Assembly: GCF_014199595.1 (NCBI RefSeq)
Contig: NZ_JACHNX010000014.1
Coordinates: 1-64,000, forward strand
Reading direction: 5' to 3'
DNA: 64,000 bases
Source of the DNA: Sphingomonas yabuuchiae
GTDB lineage: Bacteria > Pseudomonadota > Alphaproteobacteria > Sphingomonadales > Sphingomonadaceae
Part shown: positions 25,595 to 34,164 of the stretch, one piece after another
How positions within the stretch are numbered: the first letter of the stretch is position 1
Layout: every line of letters begins with the position of its first letter
Made by a program: the position numbers and the translations under genes
The notes under the pieces: model-generated
Seen by the model: the letters and a program-made list of their open reading frames with translations, nothing else
Told to the model about the DNA's origin: nothing
Database searches by the model: none

Positions 25595-27343
25595 TCAATC
25601 CGCAACCATCTCCGCACGAAACAATCCGCGAAGCGCATTGCCAAGCAAGAATCCGTCTCGAAGATCGGCGCGCGTGAGCGTGCCCTCGATCGCGCGGCCC
25701 GTCTCGATCAGATGCGCGCGCAGCACGCCGGGCAGCAGCCCCAACGCCAGCGGCGGCGTCACCAGGACATCGCCACGCGGCACGAACAGCGAGGTATAGC
25801 TGCCTTCGGTCAGCAGGCCGTCGGGCGTCTCGAACACCACTTCCCCGGTCCCCGCCGCCGCCCGTGCCGCGTCATAGAAGCCGCGCGCGCTGGTCTTGTG
25901 CCGCAACCGCAGGTCGAGGGGCGAGACGGGCAGCGTCACGACCCGCACCGGCATCACGCCGTCGAAGCGAGCGGGCGCAGGCCCGACCTCGACCACCAGC
26001 GCGCCGCCACGCGCCAGCAGCAACCGGATGCGTCGTACATCGCGCAGGCGGAAGGTCGCCGCCTGCAACTCGTTGCGCGCATCATGCCGATCGAATCGGA
26101 AGCCCAGCGCGGTGGCGCTTGCCTTCATCCGCGCGAGATGCGCTTCCAGATGCTGGATACCCTCGAGCGGATCGAAGGCCATGGTCTCGATCAGGTCGAT
26201 ATCCGGCCGCCCCCCGGCCAGGAACGCCGCCTTGGCCAGGCACTCGTCCCATTCGTCCGCCGCCATCGAGTCGGCGACCACGCCCGATCCGATGCCCAGC
26301 GTCGCATGAGTATCCCCCTCCCGCCAGACGAGGGTGCGGATCGCGACGTTGAACATCGCATCACCATTGGCGTCCAGCCGCCCGATCGCGCCGGTATAAA
26401 GGCCGCGCGGCGAATCCTCGATCTCCGCGATCGCCTGCATCGCACGGATCTTGGGCGCGCCGGTGATCGAGCCACAGGGGAAGAGCGCCGCCAGCACGTC
26501 CAGCGCATCACGCCCCTCGGCCAGATCGGCGGTGACGGTCGACACCATCTGATGCACCGTCGGATAGGGTTCGACCGCGAACAGCTCGGGCACCGCGACG
26601 CTGCCCGCCCGCGCGACCCGCGACAGGTCGTTGCGCATCAGGTCGACGATCATCAGATTTTCGGCGCACTGCTTGGGATCGTCGCGCAGGGCCTTGGCGG
26701 CGCGCGCATCGGCCGCCGGGTCCTCTTCGCGCCGCGCGGTGCCCTTCATCGGCCGCGCGGTCAGCTTGCCCCCATCCAGCGCGAAGAAGAGCTCGGGCGA
26801 CAGCGACAGGATCGTCGCCTCCCCGGTCGCCACCACCGCGCCCCAGCCCGCGCGCGACCGGGCGCGCAGGCCCGCATAAAGCGCCAGCGGATCGCCGAGC
26901 ACCGGGGCGGTCGCACGAAAGGTCTGGTTGACCTGATACAGGTCGCCCGCCTCGATCAGCGCCTGGACGGCGGCGAACTGCTCGGCGTGGCGTGCGGCGT
27001 CCAGTTCGGGCACCATCTCGCCGATCCAGCCGCCCGCTGGATCGGGAAGCAACGACTCCGGCGCGACGGTCTCATAGCCCTCGAACAGGCCGAACCACAA
27101 AAGCGGGCCGTCGATCGCGCGGGGCGGCACGCCAGTCTCGAACGCCGCGCCTGCCTCATAGGCCAGATAGCCGACCGCCTCGAGCCCGCGCTCCCGGGCC
27201 GTGCGCAGGGCGTCCAGCGCCGCCGGAACCTCGTCCGCCCGGTGTGCGGTGACGATGCCGACCGGCCGCGTATAGAGACGCGCCGCCGCTCCCCCGTCAC
27301 GGGCGTCGTCGAGCAGGACGAAAGGAGGAAGGGGACGCGCCAT
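25595..27343 (-). CDS. pabB: Aminodeoxychorismate synthase component I fused to aminodeoxychorismate lyase
   Basis: This is a fusion of 582 residues. Residues 1 to about 370 are the PabB chorismate-binding domain: AGDLYQVNQTFRA, RPMKGTARREEDPAADARA, ENLMIVDLMRNDLSRVA, LFPCGSITGAPKIRAMQAI and GIGSGVVADS are all diagnostic. PIKGTxxR becomes RPMKGTAR, as in PabB rather than TrpE. From about residue 375 a class IV aminotransferase domain (PabC-like) follows: DLIETMAFDPLEGIQHLEAH, TSARGFYDAARAAAG, EVVFETPDGLLTEGSYTSLF and LPGVLRAHLIETG. Together they would turn chorismate into p-aminobenzoate for folate once a PabA glutaminase supplies ammonia. It is divergent from the MBL gene, with little space between them. 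Confidence 0.93.
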   Translation of the reverse strand: MARPLPPFVLLDDARDGGAAARLYTRPVGIVTAHRADEVPAALDALRTARERGLEAVGYLAYEAGAAFETGVPPRAIDGPLLWFGLFEGYETVAPESLLPDPAGGWIGEMVPELDAARHAEQFAAVQALIEAGDLYQVNQTFRATAPVLGDPLALYAGLRARSRAGWGAVVATGEATILSLSPELFFALDGGKLTARPMKGTARREEDPAADARAAKALRDDPKQCAENLMIVDLMRNDLSRVARAGSVAVPELFAVEPYPTVHQMVSTVTADLAEGRDALDVLAALFPCGSITGAPKIRAMQAIAEIEDSPRGLYTGAIGRLDANGDAMFNVAIRTLVWREGDTHATLGIGSGVVADSMAADEWDECLAKAAFLAGGRPDIDLIETMAFDPLEGIQHLEAHLARMKASATALGFRFDRHDARNELQAATFRLRDVRRIRLLLARGGALVVEVGPAPARFDGVMPVRVVTLPVSPLDLRLRHKTSARGFYDAARAAAGTGEVVFETPDGLLTEGSYTSLFVPRGDVLVTPPLALGLLPGVLRAHLIETGRAIEGTLTRADLRDGFLLGNALRGLFRAEMVAD

Positions 27344-27425
27344 GGAATGACGATCCATGCACGTCGCCTGCCCCCCCATGCAAGTATCGATTGGCCCGGG
27401 CTGTCCCAGCCTTTATCGCCGGGGC

Positions 27426-28100
27426 ATGACCAGTGCTCCCCAGAACCCGCCGCTCCGGGCCGCGATCGTGCCCGTCACCCCGCTCCAGCAGAATTGTTCG
27501 ATCCTGTGGTGCACCGCGACGATGAAGGCGGCGGTGGTCGATCCCGGCGGCGACCTGCCGCGTATCCATGACGCCATCGCCAAGACCGGGGTGACGGTCG
27601 AGAAGATCCTGCTGACCCATGGCCATATCGACCATGCGGGCGGGGCCAAGGCACTGGCCGACGCATTGTCGGTGCCCGTCGAGGGGCCGCAGGAAGAGGA
27701 TCGGTTCTGGCTGGCGCGGCTGGACGAGGATGGCCAGGCTTACGGCATCCCCGCCCAGGTGCTGGAGCCGACCCGCTGGCTGTCCGAAGGCGACACGGTG
27801 AGGATCGGCGAGCTGACCCTGGATGTCTATGAGACGCCGGGCCATACGCGCGGGCATGTGATCTTCCACCACGCCCCGTCGCATTTCGCGCTGGTCGGCG
27901 ACGTACTGTTCCAGGGCTCGGTCGGGCGCTCGGACCTGCCCGGCGGGGATCACGACACGCTGATCCGCTCGATCGTCGAGAAGCTCTGGCCGCTGGGGAA
28001 CGAGACCGCGTTCATTCCGGGCCATGGCCAGCCCAGCACCTTCGGGCATGAGCGGCAGAGCAATGCGTTCGTGGCGGACCGGGTGTTGGGATTGGGGTGA
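27426..28100 (+). CDS. MBL-fold metallo-hydrolase (glyoxalase II-like)
   Basis: This 224-residue protein starts at the ATG at 27426 (MTSAPQNPPLRAAIVPVTPL). The metal motif THGHIDHAGGAKALAD gives the HxHxDH set. Further ligands are His in ETPGHTRGHVIFHH, Asp in ALVGDVLFQGSVGRSDLPGG, and His in FIPGHGQPSTFGHE. This pattern matches the YcbL-like short glyoxalase II group, which hydrolyses thioesters. The true substrate is uncertain because the C-terminal glutathione-binding domain of classical GloB is missing. It ends just before a family A repeat. Confidence 0.88.
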   Translation: MTSAPQNPPLRAAIVPVTPLQQNCSILWCTATMKAAVVDPGGDLPRIHDAIAKTGVTVEKILLTHGHIDHAGGAKALADALSVPVEGPQEEDRFWLARLDEDGQAYGIPAQVLEPTRWLSEGDTVRIGELTLDVYETPGHTRGHVIFHHAPSHFALVGDVLFQGSVGRSDLPGGDHDTLIRSIVEKLWPLGNETAFIPGHGQPSTFGHERQSNAFVADRVLGLG

Positions 28101-28113
28101 GCGTTTTGTGTGG

Positions 28114-28195
28114 GCTTCGACTTCGCTCAGCCTGAACGGATGTAGGGGCTGGGTCCAAACCCAAACCCCGTTCAGCCTGAGCGCAGTCGAAGGCC
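28114..28195. repeat. Intergenic inverted repeat, family A copy 4
   Basis: GGCTTCGACTTCGCTCAGCC faces CAGCCTGAGCGCAGTCGAAG. This copy lies between the convergent MBL and M28 peptidase genes. Confidence 0.8.
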
Positions 28196-28201
28196 AAGGG
28201 A

Positions 28202-29842
28202 TTACCGCCGTTCCGCAGCACTCTCTCCGCGAATCGCCTTGAACTCCGACCCCGCGCGCCACTCGGGCCAATCGCGGGACGAAGCCAGATCACGCCCGAT
28301 CCCATATAGCAGCCCGACATCCGCCGCCGCCCCGCGCAGATCCCAGTTCGCATCCCACGCGTCGCAGGTCTGGTGATAACAGCGCATATAGCCGTCCAGC
28401 CATGCCTGCCCCGCCGGACGGCCGCCCGCGACCAGATCGGGCGCACCGCTGATCGCCATCAGCAACAGCGTCGGGACACCACGCCGCGCGACCGAGAAGT
28501 GATCGGCGCGATAGAACAGCCCCCGCTCCGGCAGCGCCTCGGGCGTGACCGTACGCCCCTGCACGGCGGCGGCGGCCTTCAGCCGGTCCTCCAGGTCGTT
28601 CTGCCCGTCGCCGACCAGCATCACGTCCCTGGCCGGTCCCGCCGTCTGGAGGATGTCGAGCGTCAGGTTCGCGACGGTCTTGGCCAGCGGATAGACCGGC
28701 TTCACCGCATAGGTTTCCGAGCCCAGCAGCCCGCGCTCTTCGCCGGTCCACAGCGCGAAGACCAGGCTGCGATCGGTCGGCGGGGCCGCCTTGAACGCGC
28801 GCGCCAGTTCCAGCACGCCCGCGACGCCCAACGCGTCATCGTTCGCGCCGGGGCGGATCGTGCGGCCCTGCGCATCCGCCTTGCCCTCGCCATAGGCATC
28901 CCAATGCGCGCCGAACATCACGACCTCATCGGGGCGCGTCTTGCCGGGCAGCCTGGCCAGCACGTTGCGGCTTTCGGCGCGGACGGTGGTGACGGGCAGG
29001 TCGGCGGAGAAGGCCTGCCCCTTCAATTCCACCGGCCGGAAATCGGCACGCCGGGCGCGCGCGCGCTGCTGGGCCAGATCCAGCCCGGCGGCGGCGAACA
29101 GCCGGTTGGCCGACTCGCCCGACAGCCAACCCTGCAACAGGATGCGCGAAGTCGGGTCGCTGCGGACGATATCGTAATTCTCGCCCGCCGGGGCCGTCAC
29201 CGTCGCCCAGCCATAGCCCGCCCCGGCCGTGTCATGGACGATCAGCGCGCCGATCGCCCCCTGTCGCGCGGCTTCCTCATATTTATAGGTCCATCGGCCA
29301 TAATAGGTCATGCGCCGGTCGCCGAACCTGCCCTTGGCGTCGTCGCCCGCCATCGCCTCGAAATCGGGGTCGTTGACCAGGAAGACGGCGATCTTGCCCT
29401 TCAGGTCGACGCCCTTGAAGTCGTCCCAGCCGCGCTCGGGCGCATGGACGCCATAACCGACGAACACCATCGGCGCATCCTTGATCGCCACCCGGTCGAC
29501 CGGCCGCACGGTCGAGACATAGACGCCCTGCCCCTGCACCAGCGGCATCGCGCCCGCCCGCATCGTCCCCTGCCCGATCTGGGTACGGATCAGCGGCACG
29601 CTTTGTGTCCATTGTCCGTTCGGGCCGCCGGGTTGCAGGCCCATCGCCTTGAACTGCGCAACCAGCCAGTCGACCGTCTTCGTCTCACCCGGCGTGCCCG
29701 GCGCGCGGCCTTCAAAGGCGTCGGAAGCGAGTGTCTTCACATCGGCCGACAGGCGCTGCGGCGAAATGGGGTCGGGCGCGGCGGCGGTCAGCGGCGCCGT
29801 CAGCATCAGGGCGGCAAGGCCGATCAGGGGCAGGCGGGTCAT
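28202..29842 (-). CDS. Exported M28-family zinc aminopeptidase
   Basis: This 546-residue protein has a signal peptide (MTRLPLIGLAALMLTAPLTA, cleavage near AAA). A protease-associated (PA) insert spans about residues 130-240 (FVGYGVHAPERGWDDFKGVD, VDLKGKIAVFLVNDPDF). The M28 catalytic domain follows, with zinc ligands in MFGAHWDAYGEG, ANDDALGVAGVLELARAF and WTGEERGLLGSETYAV, then a later Asp and His in LDILQTAGPARD and RADHFSVARRGVP. It is likely a periplasmic or outer-membrane-associated aminopeptidase that feeds on peptides. Its ATG overlaps the stop of the upstream MAPEG gene (TGATG). Confidence 0.92.
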   Translation of the reverse strand: MTRLPLIGLAALMLTAPLTAAAPDPISPQRLSADVKTLASDAFEGRAPGTPGETKTVDWLVAQFKAMGLQPGGPNGQWTQSVPLIRTQIGQGTMRAGAMPLVQGQGVYVSTVRPVDRVAIKDAPMVFVGYGVHAPERGWDDFKGVDLKGKIAVFLVNDPDFEAMAGDDAKGRFGDRRMTYYGRWTYKYEEAARQGAIGALIVHDTAGAGYGWATVTAPAGENYDIVRSDPTSRILLQGWLSGESANRLFAAAGLDLAQQRARARRADFRPVELKGQAFSADLPVTTVRAESRNVLARLPGKTRPDEVVMFGAHWDAYGEGKADAQGRTIRPGANDDALGVAGVLELARAFKAAPPTDRSLVFALWTGEERGLLGSETYAVKPVYPLAKTVANLTLDILQTAGPARDVMLVGDGQNDLEDRLKAAAAVQGRTVTPEALPERGLFYRADHFSVARRGVPTLLLMAISGAPDLVAGGRPAGQAWLDGYMRCYHQTCDAWDANWDLRGAAADVGLLYGIGRDLASSRDWPEWRAGSEFKAIRGESAAERR

Positions 29843-30276
29843 CAGCGGTCGATCCTTACGACGGTCGTTGTCGGGGCAGGAACAGCCTGCGTCGCATAGA
29901 CGATCCCGATTCCCCACCCCGCCAACAACGCCAGGATGGCCCAGGTGCCGATGGCACCCCCGGCCCGCCCGATATTGGGCGCGGGTCGCATCATGCCCCA
30001 GCCATGGCCGATCCGCGCAAGGATGAACGCGCCGCCCGCGATCCACAGCCAGAAGGCCGATCCGCCGCCCAACTCGATCAGGCCCATCAGGATCAGGACG
30101 AAGGGCGCATATTCGACGAAATTGGCCTGGGCCCGCATGCCCGCCACGAGTCGCGAATCGCCGCCGTCGCCGATCATCACCTTGCCGCGGAATCGCCCCA
30201 TGACGATTCGCAGGGCCAGCCACAAATTGACGATGGCGGCCGCCGCCGCGATGCTGAGCGTAACGGGCAGGACCAT
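29842..30276 (-). CDS. MAPEG family membrane protein
   Basis: This 144-residue protein has four membrane helices. It belongs to the membrane-associated eicosanoid/glutathione metabolism family. The ATG at 30276 follows GGAAAG. LPVTLSIAAAAAIVNLWLAL is helix 1. RMRAQANF-type sequence appears as LVAGMRAQANFVEYAPFVLI, the conserved R-A-Q-x-N-x-x-E-Y-x-P motif for glutathione binding. FWLWIAGGAFILARIGHGWG is helix 3. The bacterial substrate is unknown. It is coupled to the M28 peptidase gene by a TGATG overlap, an arrangement with no obvious functional logic. Confidence 0.88.
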   Translation of the reverse strand: MVLPVTLSIAAAAAIVNLWLALRIVMGRFRGKVMIGDGGDSRLVAGMRAQANFVEYAPFVLILMGLIELGGGSAFWLWIAGGAFILARIGHGWGMMRPAPNIGRAGGAIGTWAILALLAGWGIGIVYATQAVPAPTTTVVRIDR

Positions 30277-30480
30277 AAATGCCGTCTTTCCTGTAAATTG
30301 CCGGATGCCGGGGAGTGCCATTTGGCGCCCACGCTTGCAACATCGGCAAAACTCGCTATAGGCGCGGGGCTTCGCGATGCGTCCGGCTGGGTGCTCACGC
30401 GGCCGGGTCGTCGATCCGGGCGCGCAATGGGTGCTGATCGTGGCGTATTCCACCCATTGTTCGATTGATAAGGTGCCGCA

Positions 30481-30660
30481 ATGGCCGTCCCCAAGAGAAA
30501 GACTTCGCCCTCCAAGCGCGGCATGCGCCGTGGCCACGACTCGCTGACGGTCGCGGCATTTCAGGAATGCCCGAACTGCGGCGAACTGAAGCGTCCGCAC
30601 AATCTGTGCACCGCCTGCGGCCATTATAACGGCCGTGAGGTCGTGTCGGTCGAGGGCTGA
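30481..30660 (+). CDS. rpmF: 50S ribosomal protein L32
   Basis: L32 has 59 residues, begins [20 protein letters not shown] and contains the zinc-ribbon cysteines C-x2-C and C-x2-C in [20 protein letters not shown], so it is the zinc-binding form. It heads the conserved rpmF-plsX-fabH block that links ribosome synthesis with fatty acid synthesis. The gap to plsX is 39 bases. Confidence 0.97.
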   Translation: MAVPKRKTSPSKRGMRRGHDSLTVAAFQECPNCGELKRPHNLCTACGHYNGREVVSVEG

Positions 30661-30699
30661 TCCCTCTACCTTCACCTGAACGACCGTTAGAGGATACCC

Positions 30700-31728
30700 A
30701 TGGCCGATAACGCCTGGATCGCCGTCGATGCGATGGGCGGCGACGACGGGCTGGCCGTGATGCTCGCCGGTGTCGCCAGAGCGCGACGCCGCTTCGAGGG
30801 CATGCGGTTCTTCCTGGTCGGTGACGAGGCGCAGATTGCGGAGGGGCTGAAGTCCCATCCCAATCTGTCCGCCGCGTCCGAAATCGTTCACGCGCCCGAG
30901 ATCGTCGGCTCGAATGAAAAGCCGAGCCAGGCGATCCGGCGTGCGCGGACGACATCGATGGGCATCGCCATCGATCTGGTGAAGCAGCGCCGCGCCGCCG
31001 CCGCCGTCTCGTCGGGCAATACCGGCGCGCTGATGGCGATGGCCAAGCTGTCGCTTCGCACCCTGCCCGGTATCGACCGGCCCGCCCTCGCGGCGCCGCT
31101 TCCCACGCTGGGCGACAATGACGTCGTCATGCTCGACCTCGGCGCCAATACCGAGTGCGATGCGCGCAACCTCGTCCAGTTCGCCGTCATGGGCGCGGCC
31201 TATGCCCGCGTCCTGCTGGAACTCGACAATCCGCGCGTGGCGCTGCTCAACATCGGGTCCGAGGATCAGAAGGGCACCGACGAGATTCGCGACGCCGCCG
31301 CCGTGCTGCGTGGCCAGAATCATCTTCCGCTGAACTTCACCGGCTTTATCGAGGGCAACCAGCTGGCCCGTGGTGAGGTCGACGTGATCGTGTGCGACGG
31401 CTTTGCCGGAAACATCGCGCTCAAGACCGCCGAGGGCACCGCGCGTTTCGTCGGCGACCTGCTGAAGCGCGCCTTCCGCTCCTCGACCCGCTCGAAGATC
31501 GGCTTCCTGATCTCGCGCCCCGCGACGCAGCTGCTGCGCGACCATCTCGACCCCAACAACCATAATGGCGCGGTATTTCTGGGCCTGAACGGCGTGGTGG
31601 TGAAGAGCCATGGCAGCGCCAACGAACTGGGCGTCGCCACCGCGATCGGCAATGCGGCCAAGATGGTGCGCGCCGACCTGACCCGGCGTATTGCCGAGGA
31701 TCTCCTGAATTTCGAGGACGCTGCATGA
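30700..31728 (+). CDS. plsX: Phosphate acyltransferase PlsX
   Basis: PlsX makes acyl-phosphate from acyl-ACP and phosphate, the first committed donor for phosphatidic acid synthesis in the PlsX/Y pathway. It has 342 residues. [20 protein letters not shown] is the N-terminal signature (usually AxDxMGGD). [58 protein letters not shown] and [18 protein letters not shown] are all conserved. Its stop overlaps the fabH start (ATGA), so translation of the two is coupled. It acts peripherally at the inner membrane. Confidence 0.97.
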   Translation: MADNAWIAVDAMGGDDGLAVMLAGVARARRRFEGMRFFLVGDEAQIAEGLKSHPNLSAASEIVHAPEIVGSNEKPSQAIRRARTTSMGIAIDLVKQRRAAAAVSSGNTGALMAMAKLSLRTLPGIDRPALAAPLPTLGDNDVVMLDLGANTECDARNLVQFAVMGAAYARVLLELDNPRVALLNIGSEDQKGTDEIRDAAAVLRGQNHLPLNFTGFIEGNQLARGEVDVIVCDGFAGNIALKTAEGTARFVGDLLKRAFRSSTRSKIGFLISRPATQLLRDHLDPNNHNGAVFLGLNGVVVKSHGSANELGVATAIGNAAKMVRADLTRRIAEDLLNFEDAA

Positions 31729-32693
31729 TTCGTTCGATCGTCACGGGTACGGGGTCGGCACTTCCAACCCGGCGGGTGTCGAACGAAGAACTGGCGCAAG
31801 AGGTCGACACCTCCGACGAGTGGATCGTCGAGCGGACCGGCATCCGCTTCCGCCATATCGCGGGCCCCGAGGAGACGACCGCGACGCTGGCCGCCGATGC
31901 CGCCAAGGCCGCGATCGCCGCGGCCGGCCTGTCGGCGCAGGATATCGACCTGATCGTGCTGGCGACCGCCACCCCGGACCAGACCTTCCCGGCGACCGCC
32001 ACCAAGGTCCAGGCGATGCTGGGCATCAACGACTGCGTCGCGTTCGACGTCGCCGCCGTCTGCTCGGGCTTTCTCTATGCCGTGCAGGTCGCCGATGCGA
32101 TGCTGCGCTCGGGCGTGCAGCGTCGTGCGCTGGTGATCGGCGCGGAGACCTTCAGCCGCATCCTCGACTGGGAGGATCGCACCACCTGCGTCCTGTTCGG
32201 CGACGGCGCGGGCGCGATGGTGCTGGAAGCGCGCGAGAGCGACGATGAAGGCGGGCGCGGCATCCTGGCGACCAAACTCCACGCCGATGGCCGCCACAAC
32301 GGCCTGCTCTATGTCGATGGCGGCCCGTCGACCACCGGCACCGTCGGCAAGCTGCGGATGAAGGGGCGCGAGGTGTTCCGCCACGCCGTCGTCAATCTGG
32401 CGCAGGTGATGGAAGAGTCGCTGGGCCTGGCGGGCCTGACCTCGGCCGATGTCGATTGGGTGGTCCCGCACCAGGCCAACGCCCGGATTCTCGACGCGAC
32501 CGCGCGCAAGCTGAACCTGCCCGCCGAAAAGGTCGTCGTCACCGTCGACCGTCATGCCAACACCTCGGCGGCCTCGGTTCCCCTCGCGCTCGACACGGCC
32601 GTGCGCGACGGCCGCATCCGCGAAAACGACATTCTGGTGCTCGAGGCGATGGGCGGCGGGTTCACCTGGGGAGCGGCGGTGATACGTTTCTGA
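31725..32693 (+). CDS. fabH: Beta-ketoacyl-ACP synthase III
   Basis: FabH starts fatty acid elongation by condensing acetyl-CoA with malonyl-ACP. It has 322 residues. The catalytic triad is Cys113 in [14 protein letters not shown], His249 in [11 protein letters not shown] and Asn279 in [28 protein letters not shown] is the substrate-binding Arg region, and [11 protein letters not shown] and [13 protein letters not shown] are family blocks. It is coupled to plsX and followed after about 90 bases by ihfA. Confidence 0.97.
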   Translation: MIRSIVTGTGSALPTRRVSNEELAQEVDTSDEWIVERTGIRFRHIAGPEETTATLAADAAKAAIAAAGLSAQDIDLIVLATATPDQTFPATATKVQAMLGINDCVAFDVAAVCSGFLYAVQVADAMLRSGVQRRALVIGAETFSRILDWEDRTTCVLFGDGAGAMVLEARESDDEGGRGILATKLHADGRHNGLLYVDGGPSTTGTVGKLRMKGREVFRHAVVNLAQVMEESLGLAGLTSADVDWVVPHQANARILDATARKLNLPAEKVVVTVDRHANTSAASVPLALDTAVRDGRIRENDILVLEAMGGGFTWGAAVIRF

Positions 32694-32784
32694 ACAATCG
32701 ATTGACATTGACCGAGATAAATCCCTTTCGGTCCCATCGGGCGGTATGATACCGGATCGCCAGATACCATTGGGGGATGGCCAC

Positions 32785-33084
32785 ATGACCAACGCTGGAA
32801 CTTTGACGCGCGCCGACCTGGCAGAATCGCTGCATCAGGAAGTCGGCTTGTCGCGATCCGACTCGGCCGATGTCGTCGAGCAGATCCTCGTCGAGATGTG
32901 CGAAGCACTGTCGCGGGGCGAGAATGTCAAGATTTCGGGGTTCGGAACCTTCGTGCTGCGTGACAAGGGGGAGCGGATCGGCCGCAACCCCAAGACCGGG
33001 GTGGAGGTGCCGATCGCACCACGCCGCGTGTTGACCTTCCGCGCCAGCCAGATGATGCGCGATCGTATTGTCGCGGCGGGATAG
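32785..33084 (+). CDS. ihfA: Integration host factor subunit alpha
   Basis: IHF-alpha bends DNA as a heterodimer with IHF-beta. The ATG at 32785 follows GGGGGA and gives 99 residues. [20 protein letters not shown] and [20 protein letters not shown] form the dimerisation helices. [20 protein letters not shown] and [18 protein letters not shown] carry the beta arm with the conserved RNPKTG-x-x-x-P-I intercalating motif. The merR gene overlaps its 3' end. The plsX-fabH-ihfA-merR order is widespread in alphaproteobacteria. Confidence 0.95.
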   Translation: MTNAGTLTRADLAESLHQEVGLSRSDSADVVEQILVEMCEALSRGENVKISGFGTFVLRDKGERIGRNPKTGVEVPIAPRRVLTFRASQMMRDRIVAAG

Positions 33085-33433
33085 GCCCGAACGGCCCGCG
33101 GATGGCGGCAAGGCCGATGGTGCACTACGCACCATCGGAGAGGTTTCGCGTGAGACCGGCGTGGCGCAGCATGTCCTGCGTTACTGGGAAGGCCGCTTTC
33201 CGCAGCTGAAGCCCGTCCAGCGCGCGGGCAATCGCCGCTATTACCGGCCCGAGGACATGGCGCTGATCCGGCGCATCGACCAGCTGCTCAACCAGCAGGG
33301 CTATACCGTGCGTGGCGTGCAGCAGCTTCTGGAAAGCGAATCGCGGGTAAAAGACGATCCGGCCGCGATCCTGCGCGCGATCCGTGATTCGCTGGTCGAG
33401 GGACTGGCCTGGGACGACCGGGCCGAGCGGTAA
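33068..33433 (+). CDS. MerR-family transcriptional regulator
   Basis: This 121-residue protein uses TTG at 33068, the only plausible start codon in frame before the domain; it overlaps ihfA by 17 bases. The winged-helix DNA-binding part reads [40 protein letters not shown] and [21 protein letters not shown] short C-terminal helix ([12 protein letters not shown]) follows, without a sensor domain or metal-binding cysteines. This small MerR protein is conserved beside ihfA in alphaproteobacteria, where its target is unknown. Confidence 0.88.
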   Translation: MSRRDRPERPADGGKADGALRTIGEVSRETGVAQHVLRYWEGRFPQLKPVQRAGNRRYYRPEDMALIRRIDQLLNQQGYTVRGVQQLLESESRVKDDPAAILRAIRDSLVEGLAWDDRAER

Positions 33434-33453
33434 GCGTTGGAGCCCGGCCTCCG

Positions 33454-33570
33454 ACTTCGGCGTGTAACGCCGAAGTATATCCCGAGCGGCTAGCTTGCCA
33501 GCTGAACGGAGGTCAGAGACATGGTCCACTCCAAACATCCGTTCAGGCTGAGCGAAGTCGAAGCCCACGC
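33454..33570. repeat. Hairpin plus family A inverted repeat, copy 5
   Basis: A perfect 9-base hairpin, ACTTCGGCG-TGTAA-CGCCGAAGT (33454-33476), is followed by GCTGAACGGAGG and then TCCGTTCAGGCTGAGCGAAG. The hairpin lacks a T run, so it is treated as part of the repeat element, not as a terminator. It lies between convergent merR and the next gene. Confidence 0.7.
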
Positions 33571-33584
33571 CCCGCCGCCCCGCA

Positions 33585-34106
33585 TCAGGCAGGCTGAACC
33601 ACCCCGCCCTGTTCGCCCAACAGCAAATCGCGGCACGCCCGGTTATAGGCGTGCGCCTTCCACCAGAACCAGCCGCCATTGCCGACGCCCCAGGCCGCCA
33701 CGCCCAGCGCCGCCCAGGGCAGGCCCCGTGCCGCACGTCCGCCACGCGCCGCCACCCGGCCCGCCGCCAGTCCGCCCTGGCCGATCTTGCGCGCCGTCTT
33801 GGCCAGCCGCCCAGCCGCCTTGGCCTGCGACAGCAACCCGGCGCCGCCGCGCAGATCGCTGAACAACGCGGCGGGGCCGACAAAGCCCTTGAGCTTGCCG
33901 ATGATCTCCTGCGCCTCGATCGCCATGCCGGGCTCCAGCTGGCGTCGCTGTGCCCCCGTCAGGCCATAGGCATCGCCGATGGCGTCGATCGTCTCGGCGA
34001 GGCTTTCGGTGCCGATGGTCAGCGCCTTGGCCCCGGCCTTCAGCGCGCGGCGGCGGATCAGCTTTTCATTGGCTTCGAAGGTCGCTTCGATCGCGGCGCG
34101 GTTCAT
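33585..34106 (-). CDS. Conserved hypothetical protein of 173 residues
   Basis: Not recognised. The ATG at 34106 follows GGGA and begins MNRAAIEATFEANEKLIRRR. The N-terminal half is helical (LAETIDAIGDAYGLTGAQRR). The middle is rich in Gly, Ala, Lys and Arg (GLLSQAKAAGRLAKTARKIG, QGGLAAGRVAARGGRAARG). A possible membrane-associated helix comes next (LPWAALGVAAWGVGNGGWFW). There is no signal peptide. It follows prfC by 58 bases on the same strand and may be cotranscribed. The basic middle could bind nucleic acid or lipid head groups, but this is only a guess. Confidence 0.6.
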   Translation of the reverse strand: MNRAAIEATFEANEKLIRRRALKAGAKALTIGTESLAETIDAIGDAYGLTGAQRRQLEPGMAIEAQEIIGKLKGFVGPAALFSDLRGGAGLLSQAKAAGRLAKTARKIGQGGLAAGRVAARGGRAARGLPWAALGVAAWGVGNGGWFWWKAHAYNRACRDLLLGEQGGVVQPA

Positions 34107-34164
34107 GGGCATTCCCTGTTCGATCATGCGCCATGAAGCCGCGACACGGGCCTCCGGTTCCGTC

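Noticed and set aside
25712-27571. 619-codon open frame antisense to pabB
   Set aside because: Same reason; its sequence is Arg/Gln-rich without domains.
33454-33476. Perfect 9-base hairpin after merR taken as a terminator
   Set aside because: No T run follows, and it belongs to the surrounding repeat element.
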